This document shows positions 56,599-64,000 of a stretch of DNA of 64,000 nt, in pieces; position 1 is the first letter of the stretch, and every line of letters begins with the position of its first letter. The DNA lies in contig CM064732.1 of assembly GCA_032717465.1 (NCBI GenBank), positions 35,443,015 to 35,507,014 on the forward strand, written 5' to 3'. Under the pieces are notes generated by a model, which saw only the letters and a list, made by a program, of their open reading frames with translations, was not told the origin of the DNA and did not search any database. Both the position numbers and the translations under genes were made by a program. Source of the DNA: Coenobita brevimanus. Its lineage: Eukaryota > Arthropoda > Malacostraca > Decapoda > Coenobitidae.

Positions 56599-57513
56599 TT
56601 AGTCAGCAGTTAGCAGGCGAGACATCAGGTCTGCACCTACGTTATCACTTCCCTTGATGTATCTCACAACAAGGTTAAACTGCTGTAAATACAGTGTCCA
56701 GCGTGTCAATCTTGCATTAGCCGTCTTGGTCGTGCTAAGACTAGTGAGTGGCATATGATCAGTTTCCAGAGTAAATGGTGCCCCAAAAAGATAATAATAA
56801 TATTTTTTAACACCATCAACCACAGCCAAGAGTTCCTTCTCAACAGTACTGTAATTCCTCTCGGCAGGTTTTAGCCTACGGCTGTGGTATGCCACTGGGA
56901 AGATTCCACCTTCCGATTCCTGCATCAATACGGCACCTACTCCATCTTGTGAAGCATCAGTGCGCAGTATGAAAGGTTTGCTGGAATCAGGCAACTGCAA
57001 GATAGGCTCCTTGCACAACATGTTCTTAAGAGCAATAAAGGATCTCTCTTGCGCTTCTCCCCACTCAATGGTGTTTGGAGCATATTTCCGTAGCACTTCA
57101 TACAATGGTTGGGCAATGAGAGCAAAGTTGGGGATAAAACTCCTATAATATCCCACTAGGCCAAGAAATGCCCTAACCTGTTTCTTGGTCACAGGTCTCG
57201 GGGCTTCTCTAACTTTCCTGATCTTGTCACCCTGACACCTGCAGTGATTGTTGCCAACAATATGACCGAGGAACTCCACCTCACTGTGAGCAATCTTGCA
57301 TTTGCTAGGCTTCACAGTCATGTTGAAACTCTGGAGTCTACTGAAGACAATTTCCAAGAGTCTGAGGTGCTCCTCCAATGTGGCGGAATGAACGAGGACA
57401 TCGTCAACGAACATCTCTACTCCTACAATACCATGGAGCACTTGTCTCATGGCACGATTAAATACTGCTGGGGAATTGGTAAGTCCAAATGGGAGGACTT
57501 TATACTGGTACAA
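56599..57513 (-). CDS. pol: Pol, second part: reverse transcriptase palm and RNase H
   Basis: About 304 codons continuing the reverse transcriptase after a frameshift. Residues 5-19 read KVLPFGLTNSPAVFN, and 35-38 FVDD is the catalytic box of Ty3/gypsy enzymes. Then follow KCKIAHSEVEFLGHIV (71-86), the connection KKQVRAFLGLVGYYRSFIPN (110-129), and RNase H: FILRTDASQDGVGAVL with Asp186, YSTVEKELLA with Glu225 or Glu227, TDH with Asp252, and NVGADLMSRL with Asp295. It ends six residues after that motif; no integrase follows, which fits an element where integrase precedes RT. The first codon is Leu, not a start: this region would be made only as part of a pol polyprotein. Confidence 0.93.
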   Translation of the reverse strand: MYQYKVLPFGLTNSPAVFNRAMRQVLHGIVGVEMFVDDVLVHSATLEEHLRLLEIVFSRLQSFNMTVKPSKCKIAHSEVEFLGHIVGNNHCRCQGDKIRKVREAPRPVTKKQVRAFLGLVGYYRSFIPNFALIAQPLYEVLRKYAPNTIEWGEAQERSFIALKNMLCKEPILQLPDSSKPFILRTDASQDGVGAVLMQESEGGIFPVAYHSRRLKPAERNYSTVEKELLAVVDGVKKYYYYLFGAPFTLETDHMPLTSLSTTKTANARLTRWTLYLQQFNLVVRYIKGSDNVGADLMSRLLTAD

Positions 57514-59819
57514 CCCCTAGGAGTAGCAAAGGCAGTGAACTGACGACTCTCAGGATGAAGGGGAATCTGGAAGAATCCCTTTGCTAGGTCAAGCTTCGTG
57601 AAATATCGTGACCCTGCCAGCTTGGAGAAGATGGCAATATGGTCACCCATTGGCTCAGCATCCACTTTAGTGATTGCATTGAGCCTTCTATAGTCACCAC
57701 ATATCCTGACTCCACCATCTTTCTTGCGGACTACTACCATCGGACTACAGTAAGGAGATGAGGACTTTTCGATAATGCCTGCAGTCTCCATGTCAGCAAT
57801 TTCCTTATCTACTGCACCCTGTAGTCGCATGGGAATCGGATATGGCTTAACCTTAATAGGAGCATTGCTGGTCAACTCAATTTTATGACACGCAACCTTT
57901 GCAAGTCTAGGTTGGTCTGAGAAGACATCAGCATACTGACAGAGCAGTGACCATAAGGCATTTTGGTCCCCTACTGCTAAGTCAGGGTTAAGTAAAACAT
58001 CTCCGACAGTCTCTTCCTGATGGGACTGAGCGGTTAAGGGCTCGTCATCATGGTCATCAGCTGGGATCACCGCAGCTGCCACGGTTTCTTCCAGTGGCTG
58101 GTCACTATCATCAGCTACTAGTAGGCCAGTCTCCTCGGGGTCTGACTCATGATAAGCCTTCAACATGTTAATGTGGAACCTTTTACGAAGATTCCCCATC
58201 TGTATTATGTAGTTGAGGTCTGAAATGCGCTCTACTACATCAAATGGACCCTTCCACTGCGCCAACAACTTGTTCTGGGCAGTGGGGAGTAATACCAAGC
58301 ATTTATCGCCTGGACTAAACTTCCGAAGCTTTGCCTTCTTATCGTAATAAGCCTTTTGAACTTCACGCGCCTTAATCAGTTCTTCCTTAGCTAACTCGCA
58401 CGTCGACTGGAGGCGGTCAGCCAAATCAAGGACGTAGGTGTAGGTGGTCTTGACTTCAGGGTCGGGTTCTTCATTGTCCCATAACTCACGAAGGACTTGA
58501 AGTGGGCCTCGGACCGACCTCCCATACACCAGTTCAAAGGGTGAGAATTTCAATGAATGCTGTGGGGCTTCTCGATAAGCAAATAGAAGAGGAGCAATGA
58601 ACCGCGGCCATTCCTTTGGCTGTTCGGCGGTCATGCGCCTCAACATCTTCTTGAGAGTTCCATTGAACCTCTCACACAACCCGTTACACATGGGATGATA
58701 CGGCGTAGTTCGTAAGCCTCGGATGGACAGCAACCTGAACGTTTCGTTCATCATTGCCGAAGTGAACTGCGAACCCCGGTCGCTCAAGACCTCCTTAGGG
58801 ATACCTACACGACAGAACACTTCAATTAATGCCTCAGCAACAGTGACGGCCTCTATATTCTTAAGGGCCACGGCTTCAGGCCACCGTGTGCTGAAATCAA
58901 CTATAGTGAGGATATACTTTGATCCATCACTAGCCCTAGGAGAGATTGGCCCAACTATGTCAACTGCTACTCTCTCGAACGGTTCAGAGATTATGGGCAT
59001 TGGCTTCAATGGCGCAGGACGGACACGTCCCCGGTCAGTGGTACGCTGACACACATCACAGGAACGTACAAGCCTCGTTATTTCCCGTCCCATTCCTGGC
59101 CAGAAAAAGTCAGCATGGATGCGGTCAGAGGTCTTCTTTTGACCCATGTGACCTCCCATCGCTGAACAGTGACCTAATTCAAACACTGCTCGGCGATACT
59201 TTGCAGGAACGACAAACTGCAGTCGAACCTCACCCTGGGGTGTCTGTGACTCACGGTACAGCCGTCCTCGCTTACGAAGGAACCTGGCTTGACCTCCCCG
59301 TGAATACTTGATCACTTTACCCTCCAGCTTCTTGCGCACTGAGGCAAGTGTCGAGTCAGTCTGTTGCTCTTGGACAACATCTTGACTACGAATCAGATCT
59401 TGCGGCGTTGCAACGGTCAACGGAGTGACGCGATTTGGAGCCTTGGCCATGGCTCGTGTTATCGCAGCTGCCGAAGTCTGAGTAGCAACATCTACGGCAC
59501 AACTATTTTTGATGCCAGGTATGTTGCCTAAGATGAGGTCAAATAAAGGTTCTGGCATGACAACTGCAGCTGTCAAGCCAGTGAAAAATGGAGACGCCAC
59601 CTGGATACGTGCCTCAGGGAACAATCTCACTGATCCATCAATAAGTCTAACTTGGATCTGTCGACCTGTATACTCATCAGGCCGAACTAAACTCTGCTTA
59701 ACAGAGCAACCTGAGGAACCATTGTCCCTCAGGACATTTACAGAAACACCTCCCACAGACCCTGGCTGAACAAGAAAGGCAGTGTTGCTGGTGGAAGGGT
59801 CTGAGGAGGTAGCAGCCAG
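57447..59819 (-). CDS. pol: Pol, first part: protease, integrase and reverse transcriptase N-terminus
   Basis: One uninterrupted frame of about 790 codons, open from 59819; the residue numbers below count from GTG at 59756. Protease: NVLRDNGSSGCSV with Asp11, and LFDLILGNIPG (71-81). Integrase zinc finger: His196, His203, Cys233, Cys236. Integrase core: Asp266 (VAVDIVGP), Asp326 (VLSDRGSQF), Glu362 (CERFNGTLKK), a DD35E spacing. GPY/F-type C-terminus: WKGPFDVVERI at 501-511. The reverse transcriptase follows: IELTSNAPIKVKPYPIPMR, MVVVRKKDGGVRICGDYRRL and FTKLDLAKGFFQIPLHP with Asp723. The frame ends 30 residues later by frameshift at 57511-57517, one base short in a GGGG run. Pol lies in the -1 frame relative to gag but opens 72 bp after the gag stop. 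Confidence 0.94.
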   Translation of the reverse strand: MAATSSDPSTSNTAFLVQPGSVGGVSVNVLRDNGSSGCSVKQSLVRPDEYTGRQIQVRLIDGSVRLFPEARIQVASPFFTGLTAAVVMPEPLFDLILGNIPGIKNSCAVDVATQTSAAAITRAMAKAPNRVTPLTVATPQDLIRSQDVVQEQQTDSTLASVRKKLEGKVIKYSRGGQARFLRKRGRLYRESQTPQGEVRLQFVVPAKYRRAVFELGHCSAMGGHMGQKKTSDRIHADFFWPGMGREITRLVRSCDVCQRTTDRGRVRPAPLKPMPIISEPFERVAVDIVGPISPRASDGSKYILTIVDFSTRWPEAVALKNIEAVTVAEALIEVFCRVGIPKEVLSDRGSQFTSAMMNETFRLLSIRGLRTTPYHPMCNGLCERFNGTLKKMLRRMTAEQPKEWPRFIAPLLFAYREAPQHSLKFSPFELVYGRSVRGPLQVLRELWDNEEPDPEVKTTYTYVLDLADRLQSTCELAKEELIKAREVQKAYYDKKAKLRKFSPGDKCLVLLPTAQNKLLAQWKGPFDVVERISDLNYIIQMGNLRKRFHINMLKAYHESDPEETGLLVADDSDQPLEETVAAAVIPADDHDDEPLTAQSHQEETVGDVLLNPDLAVGDQNALWSLLCQYADVFSDQPRLAKVACHKIELTSNAPIKVKPYPIPMRLQGAVDKEIADMETAGIIEKSSSPYCSPMVVVRKKDGGVRICGDYRRLNAITKVDAEPMGDHIAIFSKLAGSRYFTKLDLAKGFFQIPLHPESRQFTAFATPRGCTSIKSSHLDLPIPQQYLIVP

Positions 59820-59890
59820 TCATTCATGAGACTGCGGAACAACCGATGCAGCAAACGTGGCGCCCTGGAAACTAGGTGTCTGAGGAGAGT

Positions 59891-61222
59891 TCATGGTCGG
59901 AGGGGACTTGTGAACTGTTGTGAAGTACCTGTACTGGTAGAGATGGCACCACCGGGTACTTGTGGAATGAAGGCTGCATTTGCCTCCTGCCTCCGATACA
60001 CTAATTGACCTGACTGAGGGTTACGTGGCTTGTCCTTGTATTGCTGCTGCTGCTGCTTGGGGAACTGCTGCTGGTTGGGGTGCTTGTTGTACCGCTTCCA
60101 AGCAGGCTGCTGTGTATTTTGCCCCTGGTCCTTCTGTGGTTTGCTTGGACCTTGACCATTACTCTGAGAACGGCCTTGGTGCTGGGATTCAGTCTGAGAC
60201 GGCTTCCCAGACTTGGCAGTATCTTTCCTGCTCCAGGTATTTTGCTTACGAGCTTGATACCCGTATGCAGTAAAGAATGCGTCAGCCTTCTCTACCATTT
60301 GGCTGGCATCTTTCACCTGGCAGATCTTAAGCTGTGCTATGAGCTCAGCAGGCCACGACCTCTCTAGCTGTGTACGCAGCATAAGGTCAATTATCCCCTC
60401 ACGCGTGGAAGGAGTTTCGTCTTTCTCCATCCACTCACCTAGGTAAGCAGTGAGACGGTCGAGGAACTGAACAGCTGTCTCCTTGTCTTGGAGACGAGCT
60501 CGCATGAACTGAGCTTTGGCGTCGTCTACTGTGAGACCATACGCCTTAATGAGTGCAGCTTTCATCACTTCATACGTGAGATTGTCTCCACGAATTCTGT
60601 GGAGAATATCGAGGGCAGGGCCCTCAAACAGGCTAAGAAACTGAAGCCGCTTAGCTGCATCATCGAGCTGGTAAAGCTGAGCCATGTCTTCAAATCGAGC
60701 TATGTATGGCTCGATTCGCTCGCCATCTTTGTATGGGGGAAGCTTGATGTGTGGGGTCGCCATAACATGTGCAGGGAGAGCGCTCGTGGAGCTTGAACCA
60801 ACTGCACCAGATGTGTCTGAAGCCAAGGAATCTCGCTTGAGCTTCAGCACTTCAAGTTCATGTTCTCGTTCTTTGTCTCGTTGTTCACGCTCGTATTCGC
60901 GCTCTTTCTCACGCTGCTCTTGTTCATATGCACGCTCTCTTTCACGCTGTTCGCGCTGTTCTCGCTCGTGTACTAGCTCGTGTTCGCGCTGTTGTCGCTC
61001 TTTTTCTAACTCGAGCTCGCGTTGTTTTTGTTCGTGTTCACGCTGTTTTTCGCGTTCCTCACGCTGTTCTCGCTCGTATTCGCGCTGAATCCTACGCTCT
61101 TCACGAGCATCTTTCTCACGTTCTTGCTCGTAATTGAACCGTGAGAGAACGTAACTCTGTATTTTCTCTGGGTCTGTGAGACCAATATCTTTAGCTTCCT
61201 GTACATAAGCACTGGCTGCCAT
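59891..61222 (-). CDS. gag: Gag polyprotein with SCAN-like capsid
   Basis: An intact frame of 443 codons from ATG at 61222. Residues 31-132 are an almost unbroken Glu/Arg/Gln-rich coiled coil. Residues 155-330 form the capsid: HIKLPPYKDGERIEPYIARF, then KRLQFLSLFEGPALDILHRI, and the C-terminal half FLDRLTAYLGEWMEKDE, GIIDLMLRTQLERSWPAELI and VEKADAFFTAYG, which resembles the SCAN domain of vertebrate zinc-finger proteins, itself derived from Gmr1-like gag. Residues 331-443 are Gln/Lys/Pro-rich without any CCHC zinc knuckle, and probably bind RNA by charge. It would assemble the particle that packages the element's RNA. A start 26 residues or more downstream is not favoured because the coiled coil begins right after the first 30 residues. 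Confidence 0.93.
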   Translation of the reverse strand: MAASAYVQEAKDIGLTDPEKIQSYVLSRFNYEQEREKDAREERRIQREYEREQREEREKQREHEQKQRELELEKERQQREHELVHEREQREQRERERAYEQEQREKEREYEREQRDKEREHELEVLKLKRDSLASDTSGAVGSSSTSALPAHVMATPHIKLPPYKDGERIEPYIARFEDMAQLYQLDDAAKRLQFLSLFEGPALDILHRIRGDNLTYEVMKAALIKAYGLTVDDAKAQFMRARLQDKETAVQFLDRLTAYLGEWMEKDETPSTREGIIDLMLRTQLERSWPAELIAQLKICQVKDASQMVEKADAFFTAYGYQARKQNTWSRKDTAKSGKPSQTESQHQGRSQSNGQGPSKPQKDQGQNTQQPAWKRYNKHPNQQQFPKQQQQQYKDKPRNPQSGQLVYRRQEANAAFIPQVPGGAISTSTGTSQQFTSPLRP

Positions 61223-61636
61223 GATGCTAGCTCAATTTACTAAGTAACTAGCGACTCAGTACTGATTGCTGCTTCGCAAACGAATGCTAATAACAAATAA
61301 AGAATACAGACACAAGCTAGTGGTGACCAGTCTTATCTAGTTAACTGGCAAAAATTAAAGCAAAAATGCAAATGATTGGGAAGACTCAATAATAAACACA
61401 ATGGGTACGCTGACTTCCCAGAAGCGAATAAAATCGTCTGGCGTTACCAAGAATAAACTAGAGTTAAGTACTCTATTGATTAATAAAGCAAAAACTCACT
61501 TGCTAAATTAACGGTAAACACCAGTAAACTTGTGTCTATAAACTTTAATGATAAATACCTAAATATGAATGAGTGAGCACTATCTCGTGAATAGCTTTAG
61601 AGCTAGGAGTTAATATCCTGGAATGAGGTCGCCAAT
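61223..61636 (-). other. 5' leader of the LTR retrotransposon
   Basis: About 414 bp between the 5' LTR and the gag start, AT-rich and non-coding. It contains the primer site and would hold any packaging signal. Confidence 0.8.
61617..61634 (-). promoter_or_regulatory. Putative tRNA primer-binding site
   Basis: Two bases (AT) after the 5' LTR, the minus strand reads TGGCGACCTCATTCCAGG. It starts TGG, complementary to the CCA end of a tRNA. The donor tRNA was not identified. Confidence 0.7.
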
Positions 61637-62680
61637 TGTCACGGGGTTTTTATAATATCACGGTAATTTTGAAATAAATGGTTAAATATTATTTAATTTG
61701 ATAATAATATTCAATAATATTGAAGAGCAAAGACAATGATTGTCTTGCTACATCAAGCAACGATTACTTTACGCTGACTTGCTAAGATTCTCAAGAACGA
61801 GAATTTATAAACTTTCTCAACAGTACGCAGCAGAGACTAATTACTCACAATTGCTGAATTACTGTACTGTTAGCCTCTGGAGAAAGTTACATCACCCCTG
61901 ACAATAAATAACTAATACTAATAATAATAACATCAGGTTCTTGCTGATGCTTAACTCCTATGGCACAACGGATTTTACGTTAATACAACAAGACTGGTCT
62001 AAGTACCAGTTATGAAAGCAAACGTTTATGCAAGCTAGGAGCTATATGGAAAATAAGCTTAATTATGGAAAAATGAAACAAGATTTTTTACTTTACATTA
62101 AGCTCGAGAAAAGGAACTGTTAAATTTATTAATTACAAAAAATAAATTTAACGTTACATTTCAAATCAAATCAATGAGACGCACTCGCTCACTCACTCAC
62201 GCAATAGCTAAATACTTACGCCTAGGGAAAAACACCTTAATTAAACTCTTATAACTAGAAAATACACAAAAGAAATACTATAGTCGATGAATGCTGCGTA
62301 TCACCAGATGGGTGAGAAGACTGGACTAACTGTGAAGTGGAGTTTGGGTACTAGCTGACCTCTCACACTGCGGCACAGGTCCTTCCTCCGTCACATCAAT
62401 CAAAAGACTGACTAAGTCGTGGGAAAGCGGAGCACTCGGCCGCATTTTTTTAACGGTCGAATGAGGAAGCAGAGGCGAACAATAAAAAAACAATAGTATC
62501 GCTCAGTACAGCACTTAGTGACGTGCATTAAATCGGTCACTCTTTGAAAACGGTGACGAATTATTTGAAAAGTATACTCCGATAATGGAGGGAGAAACGG
62601 TTAGCTGAGCGATACACAGTGAGTTTTCCACTAATAGTTCGTGGTTTCTCACAAAAAGGAAATGTCGCGAATTGATTCGT

Positions 62681-62684
<4 letters not shown>
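61637..62684 (-). repeat. 5' LTR (1048 bp)
   Basis: Same termini as the 3' LTR, with three homopolymers one base longer and no substitution seen. It would contain the promoter for the minus-strand transcript. Confidence 0.96.
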
Positions 62685-62731
<47 letters not shown>

Positions 62732-63829
62732 ATAAGGCGATGAAAGAAGTAAAAACACGAGTAATGGTGTGAGGGATGGCGTTGATAATGAATGGTGATG
62801 GATGGAATATCTCAAATTTGTTGTATGCTGGTGATGCAGTACTACTTGCAAATACCGGACAAGAACTTGGTTGACTAGTGCAGAGTTTTTTTTGACGTCT
62901 GTGAGCGTCATGCCTTGATAGTAAACGCAGAGAAGAGTAAAGTGATGGTTACTGAGAGAGAAGATGACTCCCATTGTGATGTTACAGTGAATGAAGGGAG
63001 ACTGGAATTATTGTGAGACTTCAATAACTGGGTACAGTGATAGAAAAGATAGGAAAATGTGCAAAAGAAGCTGAAAGTAGAGCGACACAAATATGGAAAG
63101 TAGTTGGTGCTATGAAGACTTGATAAGAAGCAGAGGCTTGTGTTGTAGCTGCACGAGGCTTACATGAAGGAGTGTTAGTGCCAGCTTTAACATATGGATG
63201 CGAGTTATGGTGTAGCATGAAAATGAAAAGTCAAGAGTGAGGGCATTGGAGATGGGGCTGCTGAGGATAGTATGTGGAGTACAGAGAGTGGATAGGATAA
63301 AATAATGTGATTCGTGAAAGATGTGGAATGAGGAAGTCTGTGGACACCAAAATCGAAGAGAGTGTATTGAGATGGTATGGTAATGTGAAGAGAGTGAATG
63401 AGAGAATTGTGAAATGGGTATATCTTAGCGAATTCGAAGGAGGAAGGAGGCGAGGTGGGCTGAGAAGGTGGAGGGATAAGGTGGATGAGTATGTGATGAT
63501 GAGAAGTATGGAAGTCGGTGAGGCTAGGGGCACTGACAAGAGATCGAGCTGGCTGGATGAATATTGTGAAAAGTGCATGATCAGGGATATGGCACTCCTT
63601 TTTAACATGACAGCGTTCGGAGTGGCTCTACCGGATACGTTTATGTGAAGCTACAGAATGTGGTGAATGTTTTTTGGCGTATCAGATACAGCCAGGATTC
63701 CTGGGGCATGAATGATGAGTGAACGGAAACCGTGGTCCATTGGACTGGGCAAAGTTGGGCTGTCTGGATGTTGCTACTCCTCATCTTGCCCTAGGATGGG
63801 AAAGGAGGTCCGGATGATGATGATGATGA
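62685..63829 (+). pseudogene. RTE-like LINE family C, 3' part (right of the LTR element)
   Basis: After an (AT)n tract (62685-62728) the LINE resumes with ATGGATAAGGCGATG (MDKAM). It continues with NISNLLYAGDAVLLAN, where the catalytic box reads YAGD in place of FADD, then NAEKSKVMVTER. The C-terminal block ESVLRWYGNVKRVNERIVKW and GGLRRWRDKVDEYVMM (63307-63480) corresponds to the HMERMDNERLVK region of family B. A GATGATGATGATGA run at about 63814-63829 probably is its 3' tail. There are multiple frameshifts. Confidence 0.8.
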
Positions 63830-64000
63830 AAATCTGCCTTTCGATTCTTCGGACTGAGAAACTATTCCTGCATGGTACAAGCTATGGCATGCCAGCAGAA
63901 AGTCAGAGATCTCTGAGACTAATTCCTTTAAAATACTGCTAGATGTGGTTGCAGTCAAGCACTCACGTGAATATAAACTGTAGCATAGACCATACGAGTT
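63830..64000. other. Unassigned sequence at the window edge
   Basis: No feature recognised. Confidence 0.4.

Larger units (their letters stand above)
54408..62684 (-). mobile_element. Gmr1-like Ty3/gypsy LTR retrotransposon (8277 bp) with integrase before reverse transcriptase
   Basis: A complete minus-strand LTR element: 5' LTR 61637-62684, primer site, gag, pol (protease, integrase, reverse transcriptase, RNase H), a 1.1-kb 3' untranslated region and the 3' LTR 54408-55452. Both LTRs begin TGTCAC and end GTGACA. Their only differences I can see are three one-base changes in homopolymer length. Flanks are TATAT on each side, consistent with a 4-5 bp target duplication but hidden in (AT)n. 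Integrase before reverse transcriptase is the Ty1/copia order, yet the RT and the integrase GPF motif are Ty3/gypsy-like, which defines the Gmr1-like group. There is no envelope-like frame. Confidence 0.93.

Noticed and set aside
57447..59756. Integrase-before-RT order as an assembly artefact
   Set aside because: Integrase and RT motifs lie in one continuous frame of about 790 codons, so no join separates them.
1..64000. CRISPR array, operons, bacterial promoters or terminators
   Set aside because: The repeat content and transposon types are eukaryotic; no short palindromic repeats with unique spacers and no polycistronic gene clusters were seen.

Overview
This is eukaryotic, animal-type DNA, and most of what can be read in it is transposable element. 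No complete host gene is recognisable. Long (CA)n, (GA)n, (AT)n and trinucleotide tracts, tRNA-derived SINE-like repeats, RTE-like LINEs that end in GATA repeats, and mariner/Tc1, piggyBac-type, hAT and MULE elements all fit an arthropod. The combination is most like a decapod crustacean, but that is inference and no marker gene confirms it.

Layout. 1-6 kb: mostly unassigned sequence with microsatellites and a decayed hAT (ZBED5/SCAND3-like) transposase at 4.2-5.5 kb. 6.0-8.1 kb: a 2.08-kb non-coding element flanked by TTAA (piggyBac type). 8.6-11.1 kb: a MULE DNA transposon with a FLYWCH-type transposase and terminal inverted repeats built of tandem subrepeats, carrying a LINE 3' fragment. 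11.8-14.9 kb: a near full-length RTE-like LINE (family A). 16.8-18.4 kb and 23.5-24.9 kb: two copies of a second RTE-like LINE (family B), each with a 9-bp target duplication; the second lies in a mariner relic. 25.2-26.2 kb: tandem and inverted tRNA-headed SINE-like units. 26-35 kb: repeats, purine tracts, a Tc1-type MITE, an old LINE relic with a SINE, and a 33-bp minisatellite. 35.1-38.4 and 43.4-46.7 kb: two related copies of a Jockey/CR1-like LINE on the minus strand. Between them is a third LINE relic split by one TTAA-flanked element that is itself split by a second, inverted relative of the 6-kb element. 47-53 kb: more relics, a Tc1/mariner MITE, a THAP-like exon candidate and SINEs. 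53.2-63.8 kb: a third RTE-like LINE (family C) split by an 8.28-kb LTR retrotransposon.

The LTR retrotransposon (54408-62684, minus strand) is the most notable object. It has long, virtually identical LTRs, an intact gag, and a pol whose order is protease, integrase, reverse transcriptase, RNase H. That is the order of Ty1/copia, but its reverse transcriptase and its integrase GPF motif are Ty3/gypsy-like. This matches the Gmr1-like group first described in deuterostomes, and its capsid resembles the SCAN domain, as expected for that group. A single-base frameshift in the reverse transcriptase breaks this copy.

The elements do not form pathways with each other. What links them is their order of insertion, which can be read from the nesting.
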